From Dasyornis broadbenti (lineage: Eukaryota; Chordata; Aves; Passeriformes; Dasyornithidae), in the NCBI GenBank assembly GCA_013397935.1, contig VZRN01004713.1, positions 91,720-155,719 of the forward strand: DNA of 64,000 nucleotides, written 5' to 3'. The notes beneath the pieces were generated by a model that saw nothing but the letters and a program-made list of their open reading frames with translations, ran no database searches and was not told where the DNA came from. The position numbers and the translations under genes are program-made. Below are positions 9,167 to 20,300 of this stretch, in pieces (position 1 is the first letter of the stretch; each line of letters starts with the position of its first letter).

Positions 9167-12100
9167 TCAATGTTTAAATAAAAAGCGGGACTATTCGACA
9201 CGTTTCTCCAGATCCAGTGCATTCCTCACGAAGATTCCCAGTGCTGCTGCTTCCCCGTGTGCTGCGGAGTCCCCTCAGCTCAAAGGAAGCCTCCCCTCTC
9301 CACGTTTCTGTGCTCAAAGCTGGGTGCAGCTCCCCAAAACGAGAACCACCAGCGCCCTGAGGTGCCCAAGGCAGCTCCACCTCCGCCCGGCCGGGGCTGC
9401 AGGAGGAAGGAAGGAGCAAATCAAATCTTCAGAGGTGCAGTTGCTGTAATGAATTTTGTCTGGGTGCACTTCACTCACAGTCAATTCGTCACTGAGGGGG
9501 ATCGTTGACTCTCCTCTCCTCGGACTTCTGAACAGCCAAGCAAAAGATGGGGGATACGGCAGAGCGAGCAGTCCTGACGAGAAGGCAGAAGAATCAGCGC
9601 TGCTGCAAAGCCTCCCCTCCCTCTGAGCCCTTTCTTCCAGCTGGGCTCGAGAGGAACTTCCCATCAAAGGCAGAAGAAAACCACAGAGCACCCGAGGCCT
9701 TGAGCCGACCTCTTGTTTCCAAAGGCCTGTGCCTCAAACCTCTGGGTGCTCCCAGCTGCCTTTGTTCCCGATAGAAGTTCCCTCGCAGGCGGCCTCCGTC
9801 GCTCCGGCCGGGCTGCCCCGTCAGCTCCCTCCCGCTCTGCTGGGACACCAGCGGCTCCCTGAGCTTCCCTTCAAACAAACCCAGACAAAAGGGAAAGGAT
9901 GAAACCGAGCGAAGCGAGAGGAAGAGTCGGAGCAGGCAGTGAAGCGCCGCAGTTTCGGTGGGAGCTGCGAGTTCCAGCAAAATGGAAAGAGTTTTAGCCC
10001 TCTCCCTGCAGCACCAGGCAGGGGAGGTTTTGTCCTTGCAGTGCCTTGGGATAGATTTCAGATCCTCAGGTGGATCAGCCCGGGGAAAACTGTCCTGGAA
10101 CACAGAGAAAAGCAACCAAAATCCCACATCGGGGTCTGTTGAGGGTTTGGGTCTCACGATAAGGAGGGAACTGACCTTGAAGAGGAAGATTGCTACAAGT
10201 GCTGCTGGGAAAAAAGATCAGGAGGGGCATTTTCACGTCCGTTCAGCTTTAGTGCGTCAGCCAGACGAGAAAGTTTTGAGCTGTTCTTTGAAAGGCAAGG
10301 CTTGGGGAAAAAAGACAAAATAGAAATATCAACTGCGATATTGAAATTGAGACCATTTTTAGCACAGGCGCATCTCTGAAGACACGGGGGGGGAAAGTGT
10401 TACGAAGCAAACTCTTAAAAATAATCTTTAAGCGTAATAGGACGGAAGGAGAGAAAGGATCAAGACCCAGTGAGTGGCTGTGGGGAAACAGAGATTGGAG
10501 TGCCTCCTAAAATGAACCCATTTTGAGCGCACGGGCTTCTGGAGACATTTAGAAATCCCATTTTGCATCTCCCTCCCTGGTAACGCTCAAATCGGAGCAT
10601 AATAACCCCGCTCCCAGCGCTGCGCTCTCCTGCTGCTGCCTTTTCATTTTGCAGCCCCAGTTAAGCACCGTTCCTTGGAGCTGAATGGGCCTCGATGTTT
10701 CCTCTGCAGAGATTATTTTCACAGCAATAATCCAAGTTTTTCATTTGCAGCATCGGCCCATTGCTGATGAGGCAACATGACAAAAAGCCAGCATGTGTGA
10801 AGGGGCATTTTCGTTTTCCTTCTGTTTGTTCGCTTTTAATTTCTCAGGCGTTTGTCCGGAGGCAAGATGGGTGTGAGGGAGCAGGTTGTCCCCGTCGCGT
10901 CGTGGTTCGGAGTGGGGTTATCTGGAGTTCCGCAGTTTTCTCCCCATCCTTTCCATCACCACAGCCATGTCTCGATGCCCAAATCGCTCTGCTTTATTTT
11001 TACCTCATCTGACTGGAATTGGCGGCACCGCACAGCGCGTTGGGGTTGAGTGCCGCCAGAGGAGCAAACACTGGCATCGTGAGGAGCCCCAAGAAGGGTG
11101 AAAGGTGCTTCTAAAGCAACAGGAGTCTTGTTTTGAGCTCGTATTAGGACTTAAAGCTAAATCTTGTCCTTTCAGGGCTTTCATTGCAAAGTAAGAGACC
11201 ATGCAGAGAGAAAAATGAGCTCAAGATCCACCAAATAAATTTATCAGAAGGAGAAGTTATTGAGGTCGTAGAGCGTGTAAATATTCGGTGAAAGTTTTCC
11301 AACCTCCTTGAACGCTGACCTTGGAAATTCCGCGGAACCATCTGCTCCTGGAATCGGTGTAATCTCGGGCTCAGGGACTATGAATTTCCCAAGGGCTGGA
11401 TTCCTGGGGGAAGCAGAGCCAGGGAAGCATGGCCAGCAACTTCCCAGCCTGGAGATCTCGGGAGCTGTGAGCAAAGAGAGCGCGGGGAGGCTTCACGAGG
11501 AGCAGGGCAGCGCTGATCAGAACCCTCGCTTGAAATGGAGCTGAAACAGGCAGAGACGGGGCCTGGCTGGCACTCAAAATTTAAATAGAGCATAAAAGCT
11601 GGTACTTTATTATTTCACGAGGAACTAAAGGAAAGTAATCAAGAATACTTGTGTAAAACTTATTGTAGTAAAAAAAAAAAACAAACCAAAAAAACCGAGA
11701 GGGAATGTAATTCAGGTTTTGGATTCCAGCAGCTTTACGAACTAAAGCAGTCATAAATCCAAAAATAACAAAATGAAATAGAATTGAGGGAGCTATTTAA
11801 GGACAATTTGAATTAAACAGTGTATTAGTGAGCATTTGAGTGAATCTATGTATTTTTATATTGCTCCAGCTCTTGGTTGGGTATAAACAGCAGGATAAAA
11901 TAGGAAAGTTAAACTCCTGGAAATCACGATTACTGCATTTTATAATGGCAATTTATATTTACAGCGTTCACTGCTCAGAGCTGAAATTGTGGCAGCTCTG
12001 TCTCTTTGAAACCTGTTTACTACAGGACACGTTTCCTGAAGGTTTACACTCCGTCTCCAGTAAATAAATTACCCCACATGGATGGCCCCAAGGCTTGATC

Positions 12101-12540
12101 AGGATATGGAGTTTTCTCCTGTCTTTTACACCCCTGCTTCTGGTTAAATTCAAAGCAGAAATCTTTCCTCCTGGAGCGCCCTGTTATTTTTTATTATTTC
12201 CCCAGAAGAGCAGGGAGGTGCCGAGTGCTTCCATGACAGGTCCCTTTTGGAAGAGCTCGAGCTGGAATCTCGGGGTTCCTGGCCTTGCTGACCTTTAATC
12301 CCCACGAACAGGTGGGGCAGAAAATCTCCACGGAAATGGGGTCCTGGCTGGACATTAAAGAGAGAGCAGGGGGAAGGAAGGGAGAGAACTGCAGGAGTTT
12401 GATAGAAAATAATATTGTTCTAATTAGCAAAGAGAATTATGAGGTTTGCCTTAAGCATCGAGGTTTTCTCTCCCACAAGAACAAAAAGGTTTATCGGAGC
12501 TGCAGTTGAACTAAAACCGCAAAGTGCCTCCGCAAGCTTC
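9167..12540. other. unique non-coding sequence
   Basis: No repeat family or gene recognised. 9240-9960 is moderately GC-rich with scattered CpG. 11580-12080 is AT-rich. The minus-strand frame at 9594-10157 (187 codons) is stop-poor because of GC content and shows no domain. Confidence 0.5.
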
Positions 12541-13010
12541 GAGTGCCTCTGAGCTCGCGCCAGGGGAGAACTGGGGCGGCAAGGGTTAAGCAGCCGCGCA
12601 AAGTTTATAAAAGCAGCACTTCAACAGCGGGGAGGGTCTCACCCGTGCTCCTTTCACTCCCGTGTTTAACTGGGAAGCTTTCAGGAGACAAACAGGCCGG
12701 GAGGGAGGGCTTGGGACGTCTCGCACCTCCGGCAGCGAGGGGAGGTGCGAGACAGCAAAGGCAGCTCCGCTGCGGTGGTGCTGCGGGAGGCTGCAGCTCG
12801 TTCGGCAGCGGTAATTGGCACCGGGAGGTGCCAGGGAGCGAGGATCCCAGCCCCAGCATCTGGGAGAGACAGCAAGGAGCTGGAGAGACGCTGCTCCGTA
12901 GTCTCCATGTGCCTCGGGTTGGAAAGGAACCACGAGCGTGAAACACAGCGCTGGGGACAGACTGGGGAAAGGGGAGCCCAGCAGGGCTGAGAGCGGAGCC
13001 AGAGCGCTGC
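12541..13010. other. GC-rich, CpG-containing block
   Basis: This roughly 470-bp block stands out from its AT-rich surroundings by GC content and several CpG clusters (for example near 12556-12600 and 12731-12790). It contains the promoter-like motif pair below. A formal CpG-island test was not possible. Confidence 0.4.
12573..12613 (+). promoter_or_regulatory. candidate core promoter: GC box plus TATA box
   Basis: GGGGCGG, an Sp1-type GC box, lies at 12573-12579 and TATAAAAG at 12606-12613. The motifs are about 27 bp apart on the plus strand, inside a GC-rich block. A start site would be expected near 12637-12643. No coding exon can be recognised downstream, so if real it would drive a non-coding transcript or a distant first exon. 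The motifs are short and could be chance. Confidence 0.25.
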
Positions 13011-15298
13011 AGGACAGACGGGCAGATTTCTTTGGTGCTTTGATTTCTTCCCCCTCCCTCTCTCAGAGCTCGTTAACCTCTCCCTGCCCGCCAGAGCAGC
13101 CCCATTTCCAGGTTCTGGTGGCTTCCCGTGTCCATCACCCGCCTGAGGCAGCTCTGCTCCTTCCCAAAGGGACCCAGCTGAAGGCTCGTGGCCTTTCCTG
13201 CAGCTCCTGCTTCCGGAAGGATCCGTGGGGATCCTTTCAGGAGCCGCCTCTGCGGGTTTGACAGCTGCCAGCTCCGTCAGTGACACCGAGAGCAGCAAAC
13301 AGAATTGCCCAAAACGCTTCTGCGCTCCTGGTTTTTCTGTCACATCATGGAATTTGCTGCAGCTCCAGTGGACAGCAGATGTTTGTCACGCACAGCCAAA
13401 AAAAAAAGAACCTTACGTGGCCCACAGAGAAGCCAGCGGTTGTCAGATGGATTTCTCTCAAATTCCTCCGCCAGAGACTGTCTTAGAGCAACTCAAGGGA
13501 CAGGAGCCTCAGCCTGGCCTTTTCTCCAGAAATCTTTGTGTTTCATACCCAGATTTATCTTGTCTAAAGGTTTAGAAGTAAAACTTTACATGAGAGTTCC
13601 CCAGTTTGTTCTTTTCCCAGAGAGATTCTTCCCTGAGAGTATTAAAGGTGTGCCATTCTCCACTTTGGAGCTGCAAGAAAATAGAAATGGGACAAGGGGG
13701 GAAGAAATGAAATAAGAACAACAAAAATTTAGGCTGAATAACAGGAGAAACTTCAATTTCCTACCAGACAGATACAATAAACTATGAAATCACAAACTGG
13801 TCAAAACACAGAAATAAACTGCAGAGAACAACTCCTGCCCTGGCAGGAGGACGAACTTGCTGCAGAGTGGCTTTTATCCATCTCCAACTTCAGATTGCAC
13901 CAATAGAAGGAGAAGAGGGTATGGACATCAAAGGAAAATTGCTTTAGGGAATTCAGGCTCACTACTGGCTCTCCGTCCTCAGGGATGTGGTTATGAAACG
14001 AAAAACACCTCCTCGAGCTGCCAGCGTGGCAAAATGAGAGAGAAATTCCTGCTTGGGAGGTGGTGTTTGTGAGAGAGAGGGAGAGCAGGACAGATTTGAG
14101 CAGCCAGAAATGGCTCTGGTGTGGCTGGGCCAGCAGGACCCTGGGACAAGGAGCCCATCTCGGTTTGGGGATCAATTGCCGCCTTCCAGCAGCACGGGGC
14201 TCCCAGCAGCGGCAAGCCTGAGGAGAGGTTTCCTGGAAGGCAGCTTTATCCTGCTGATGTCCCAGTGGCTTCAGGGAGCGAATTGAGGCTCCCTAAAAGA
14301 GAAGGATCCTCTCCAAGTGCCTCTGCGCCGCCGCATTTACCCCTTTGTGTCGTCATTGGAATGCAGGGATATTTATTACCTACAGAAAATCGAACCGAGG
14401 AGACTTCTGAGAGCTTACCTGGGGGTAAAAACAGGAGCTCGGCTTCTCTGGAGGGAAAAAGCAGTGTTAAAGCACATCCTAAAATATTCTGGTGTTTGGA
14501 GAAGCAGGAAACACGGAGGGGATGTTCTGAACATCTTTGGTGTGCTCTGCTTTCCCCTCTCTGTCTCGGGTTAGCTTGTACCCCCTGGGGCAGATCTTTG
14601 CCAGGGATGACACAAATCTTCCCAGATTCCCAATAAAGTCTCACAACGCCGACACCGTTGCAACAGCAGTCAGCTCTCCCGGCAGAACGGTGTCAGCATA
14701 TTTTTCCATGTCTGTGTGCCAGGGGAAACAGATCCTGAAGTGGCAGGACAGCAGGAACAACCTTTCCTGCAGAATGGAAAACCAAGAAAAATATTGCTTT
14801 CCCTCAGATTCCCCCATTGTTGAGACACAAGCTCCCACAGGGGCGGTGCAGACAGCAGGAGCTTCGAACACGATTTCCCAAAGCCAGAAACCCTGAGGAA
14901 TTCACGAGAGAGAAAAATCCATTTTTAGCACTTTCCAGACAGATAGTTTCCTTTAGAATATCCCCTTCTGAAACATCTCCGAGATTCCTCCCAAGAACTG
15001 AAGTCACTTGGGCATCCAGGGAATTTCGCATCAATAAAACAAATCATGCTTCTTCTGCAACTTTTATGACTACAGCCATCTCCTTCTTTATTCCTTTCCG
15101 CTCCTCCAGTGACCTCAGCTCTGTAATCGCTTAAGGCAGAGGGGAAAAATGAGGACGGCTGAGGCCTGAGGCCACAAAGGGCTCCTCCTTCTGCTGCTCC
15201 CCCAGTATTCCGGCTACTGGGATCCCCACTCCTGAGAATGTTTTCTGGATGAAACCTAAGGATCAGTTGTGTCAATTTCCCAGACCTTCTAACCAAAA
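13011..15298. other. unique non-coding sequence
   Basis: No repeat family, tandem array or recognisable gene. The frame at 14121-14636 (171 codons, plus) and its minus-strand counterpart at 14246-14644 are both open, which argues against either being protein-coding. Confidence 0.5.
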
Positions 15299-15514
15299 GA
15301 GGGCAGGGCTGGATGGGATTTTGGGAAGGAATTGTTCCCTGGGAGGGTGGGGAGGCCCTGGAATAGAATTCTCAGAGCAGCTGTGGCTGCCCTTGGATCC
15401 CTGGGAATGTCCAAGGATGGGGCTTGGAGCAGCCTGGGACAGTGGGAGGTGTCCCTGGGGGTGGCTCTGGATGGGCTTCGAGGTCCCTCCAAGCCAATCC
15501 GGTCTGGGGCTGTG
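15299..15514 (+). mobile_element. CR1 retroposon, 5'-truncated
   Basis: Carries the GGAAGGAATTGTTCCCTGGG and GGCTGCCCTTGGATCCCTGG blocks, then GTGGGAGGTGTCCCTGGG and a diverged terminal block ending near 15514. The 'GCCCAAGGCCAGGCTGGACA' segment is shortened. Same subfamily as the copies at 4.1 and 8.9 kb. Confidence 0.93.
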
Positions 15515-16099
15515 GTGAGGCCGCGTGTGCTGGGCTGGGATCTCTCTCAGCAGATCCCATCTCACCACTGCCCGCTGAAATCCCTCAATTCCCTCTCCAC
15601 GCTCCTTGTTCCGTGCTGGAATGGAAGAGGATCAAAGGCACGGAGCTGACGGGTGCTTTGGCGGCTCCTGCCCAGAGCTGGGAGCTGCTCCAGGCCCACA
15701 AACCCATCCCACATCCCCTCCTGAGCCGAGGCCACCTCGGAACAACATCAGAGCTGCCGGGAGCTCCGGCCTGCAGGTGATCCATGGAATCTTGGAGTCC
15801 CTCGTGCAGATCCAGAGTCACTTTTAAAGATCAGAATTCAATTCTTAAACTCAGGATTCAATTCTTAAGCTCAGAACCCAATCTCTCCCGACAGTAAATA
15901 TCCTGTTTTCCGAGCACACAAGGATCCAATCTGCAGCTCACATTCCGGGTGCTCCTTCTGTGACCCAGTTTTGTGAGTTTTACACGTCCCCAGCTTGAAC
16001 CGAAGGCTGAAACCCAATGACCTTTTCCACCCTGTTGCCTGTGAAGCTGAACTTTCTCCATCAACATAATCCCGAACAGAAATCCCATATTTTAAGGTG
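15515..16099. other. unique sequence with a small 19-21-bp tandem repeat
   Basis: At 15829-15882 the motif AATTCAATTCTTAAACTCAG occurs in about 2.5 diverged copies. The rest is ordinary unique sequence with no gene seen. Confidence 0.7.
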
Positions 16100-16790
16100 A
16101 TACACGTTTATATGAATAGGAAAACACTAAAAGCAAATTTGTTCAGCGAGTTAAAATCCTGCTCTGAGCAGTCAGAGGTAATCAGTTTGTCATTCCACAA
16201 AAAGCCAATGTGCCTGGAATGAGGCAGCTGTTAAATTCCTTACTTTTCCCATATAAAAAGCCATTCTGGAATCATGCATGAAGGCTCCTGGCACCAGTGA
16301 TGGGATTCTTCTGAGCATTACACGGCATTTCAAGAAGCATTAAACTCTTACCCTCCCATTTTCAGCTCGTACGTGTTTCATCAAAATCCTGACTTCGAGT
16401 GAAGCAGCGAACAACAGGGCTCTAACGAAGGAAAGTGGTCAAAAACAGGTGGGGAAAAGCCCAAAGTGTGAGATAGAAACCACTAGAACTGTGAAATATT
16501 GCATTTTGTCTTTAAAATATGGAGCAACGAGGCAGTAATTGACAATTAAATACCGCATTTAGCAGGCCATGTGTTCCGAGTACAGCTCAATAACAGAATG
16601 CATTAATAACTCAATACAAGAATGTCCAATATCCCAGGGAAATTGCTGTCAATATTCAGCCTGTTTATTAATGGCTAAAAATGGAAGTGCCATAAGCTTG
16701 CACCGGGGCCCTCAGCAGTGGTGCATTACTCTGATTATTTCCCATTTCAAAGTTAATTTTTCTGTGCATTGTACCTGAAGTTCCCAGAGG
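16100..16790. other. AT-rich block with a motif cluster, candidate conserved element
   Basis: Within 16191-16275 there are two TEAD-type sites in opposite orientation (CATTCCA at 16191-16197 and TGGAATG at 16215-16221). A CAGCTG E-box follows at 16225-16230, and an A/T-rich CCATATAAAAAG lies at 16249-16260. 16520-16790 is AT-rich with TAATTGACAATTAAAT-like homeodomain words. There are no repeats. The enhancer interpretation is inference only. Confidence 0.3.
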
Positions 16791-17132
16791 TGCGGTTTTG
16801 CCCTCCAACGTATGGATAGAAATTTCTGGCCAAATAAACCAAACTCGACAAATGCCCAGGCAGAGCCTGCAGTCTTTGCTGCGTTCTGTATTCCCACTCT
16901 GCACCGCTCCGTTCCAGGAGTCATTTCCGGAGCTGCCCATCATTCCCACGTGAACCAAAGGTTGAAATAACTCCAGGGTTGCTCCCAGCCCATTCCTGAG
17001 GATGGAATTTTCAGCGGGTCCTTTGGAAGAGCGTTTATGGAAGTGTTTAAATCTCTCTTCCTGCTTCGTATCCTCGCAACTTGCAAAAAGAGATTTTGCT
17101 CGTGGCCGGAATCTGCCCAGGGCCTTTTGCGC

Positions 17133-17356
17133 CATGGAATGGGAATCATTAAAGGTTGGAAAAGCCCTGTAAGGTCATCAAGTCAACCAGCAGTGCCAAG
17201 GCCACCACCAACCCACGTCCCAGGTGCCACATTTCCTCAGCTTTCAAATCCCTCCAGGGACGGAGAATCCATCCCTGCCCTGGGCAGCCGTGCCAGGCCC
17301 AAGGGCCCATTCAGTGCCGGAATCGTTCCCAAGATTCCATCTAAACCTTTCCGTGT
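17133..17356 (-). mobile_element. older CR1 3' end, minus strand
   Basis: On the plus strand the order is: degenerate octamers (CATGGAAT, GGGAATCA), AAAGGTTGGAAAAGCC, AAGGTCATCAAGTCAACC, CAGGTGCCACATTTCC, TCCCTCCAGGGACGG, CCTGCCCTGGGCAGCC and ATCTAAACCTTTCC. This is the standard order of an older CR1 subfamily in reverse orientation. It is clearly diverged. Confidence 0.88.
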
Positions 17357-20300
17357 GGGAATCTTTGTTTCCCCAGCCTGTGGCAGCTGTGATATTTCAG
17401 CATTTGGTGTAGAATCTGTGTTTTGGTCTGAGAGGAGCAACTGTTGAGAGCTGTGGTGGTTTCCCAGCCCTTTTCCTTCATGTGGATGTTTCACATCCCG
17501 TTTCCCGCAGGTCTCGCTGCCCACTCCCATCCAACTGCGAACACATTGACTCATCCGTCTCAGCTGAGCGCTGAAGGATGCAGGGAAATCCTAGAAAAGG
17601 CTGGAACTGGGAGAAAATTCACATCCAAAAGACTTTTCCAATCTTTTCCAAAATTATTTGAAAAGTACAATTATTCTCTACTTAACACCTTGGCCGAATG
17701 ATGAACTGGTTTATTCTCTTCTAATTTCTTTTCCCCCCCTTAATTTTGGAGATGAATTGTCCTCTTCAAGTCCTGAAAGGTGCAGTTGCAATTAGAAGCA
17801 CAGGTGCAGAACTGAAGGAAATATTCTGTGGCACCAGCAAGCGATCCACTGCAGATTCCAAGATATCCTTCATATGTTTGTGTCCATTTAATAAATGGGA
17901 ATTTCAGGAAGGCCTCCTGTTTGAAGCAAGCAGGGTGATCACCTCTCCTCCCATTCCTTGTCTGCGTCAGTTTAGAGACTGCCACAAACAATTTTGCATT
18001 AAAAAAAAAAAAAAAAAAAATTTGAATTTTACGCCCTGGGCGTTTTGGAATAGAAAGGCTCCAAGTGCTCATTCCCTGAGTTCTCCCTGCTCCGAGTTTG
18101 CTCCAGATCAGCTCGTGCCCTTCAGCTGAGACGTGAAAATCAGGCAAGGGGCTGCCGTGCCACATTCCTCCCAGCTCCTGAGAATTAAAACCTTTCCTGT
18201 TGCTCTGCTGGTTCACATTTTGTGCAGCTGCAAATTTATTCCTCGGGCAGGAACTGGAACGGGAGCTGCACGCAGCAGTCGTGGCCTTTGGACTGATTCA
18301 TTCCGTCACGACAGAAAAGCCACGGGCTGCAGCTAACAAGGGAAATGCCTGCATGGCCAAAACGAGAGGCTTGCTACAATATGAGATTCTAGGTGCAGAA
18401 TGCTGGAAGTGTAGTAAATCCTAAATTGAATTTAGCACAAAGACATTAAGGTCAATAAAAGCTGCCAATAAGAGCACTTTTCCCATTATTATGTTGTGTC
18501 CTGAAACGACATGAAATGAATAAATACAAGGATATCGAGAAGTACAATTTCGAAGATAATATCCACGGAAAGGCTGGGTTATTCTGCTTGATCCAAAATG
18601 AAATTTGGAGAGCTGGTTGTAAAGATAAACACAATTAATTATTTCAGCCACTAGGAATTAAACCCTCACCTCTGCTTTCAATCCAAGCCTCTTCCTGCCC
18701 CAAACCTCTCCTCCATTTTCTTCTTCCCAAGCCAAGATGAAGGAGATTTTCATGGATATCCAGTAATTCCCAGAGCCAGCTCCTGTGGGACAGAGGCCTC
18801 GTGGTGCCAGGACTGAGAAAAACCAAGGAATATAAACGTGGGGAAGGTTGGAGTCGTGGCTGAGACAACACAGGCAGGGATGAGAAAGCTTCCAAGGAAT
18901 CCGGCCTGGCTGCGTGGAGAGGCACAGCCACCTCAAAACATCAGCCTGCGGAGGGAAAGGGAACCAAAGGAGCTGGTTTGAGCCATGGCAGCTCCTGCTT
19001 TGCCACAACGCAGAAATTCCTTTCCTCTTTCTGAAGAGCGGCTCCAAAGAGAGAAAAATCTTTCTCAAGATGGCAAGAACCGGCCTGAAAAGCAACATTT
19101 ATCCACTGAAATGCAAGGTCCTCAGAGCCCCAGCCCGTGGGCCTCACGCACTCACCCACCCACCCACACCGTCAGCACGGAGCCGCAGCTGATGGCCCTG
19201 GCCTTGGCCGTGGCACCTCCACCTCCCCTGCCCCTGCCACCCCCGCGGTTCAGGCACTCGGGGAGGCCACATCCAGCCCCTCCTTCAGCCCCAAAGAGCT
19301 GCGTTCTGTGCTCCTGCAAGCCCCTGGGCTGGAAAGCCGCATCTCCCACAAGTTTCTGCCCAGAGATCCTGGTTTCCGCGAGCCTCTTCAAACTCCGCTT
19401 TTACAGCCTCTGTGCCAAGAAACCCCTCGGATTATTCCATGGCAGCAGCCTCACCCTTTTCTCTCCATCCCTCATCTCCACGCAGGGAAGCAGTTAGAAT
19501 CCAATCTTTCAATTTTTATTGCCACAAACACTTCTTCCTTTTCTGAGCGTGGCACTCCAGCGCTTCCAAGCCCCTGCAGTTGGCAATATCCATGTTTTTC
19601 AATCAGGGCATGGCTCCTGTACGAATAACCAAGCACGGCTCCAAAGATAATGAGGTTTCTCTCCTGCCATTTCTCGCCTGGGGTGAAGGTGAGCATGTAA
19701 GCCAGATGTTTTGGGGCAGAAAAAGTGAATTCCTAAACTCGTGACCCAGCAAAAGCCTCTCCTGGGTGTCTGAGGAGCTGGAGGAACATCCTGCATGATT
19801 TATAACAGCAGGCACAGAACAACAAGCACAACATTCAACAAGAAAACAGGGTAATGCTCATTTAATATTATTATTTATTAATACCCAGGCGAGATTCACA
19901 AGTGTTTCTCCATCTACTCAAAATTATAACTCTAACTGCTCCATTTTTTTTTTTTTTTTAGTTTTTTTTTTTTTTTTTTTTAATTCAGGCATGCATTAAA
20001 ATGCAATTTGGTTTTGTGAATCAGGGAGGGGGGAAGGCAAAGAGAGAAACAGTCTTTTTTTTTTGTGTTCTTTGTGCGAATACACCAGGCTGAGCTTCAG
20101 ATCCACTGCTCCCAGACAGTGCCTGATTCCTGCGGTAAGAGCGGAGGGAAAATGCTGGGGAATGCCGATTGATCCCTCTCATCTGCGAGTCACATCCGAG
20201 CACCAGCTCTTAACGCAGCTCCATGAAAGGAATGATCCCTGGTGCTCCTGAGCCCTTGCTCAGGGATCAGGGATTTTCACGTGGAAGTGTCCAGAGGACA

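Noticed and set aside
18001..18020. Poly-A run as the tail of a processed pseudogene or SINE
   Set aside because: The sequence upstream shows no recognisable gene copy or SINE head. Many similar A and T runs occur in the window without retroposed bodies.
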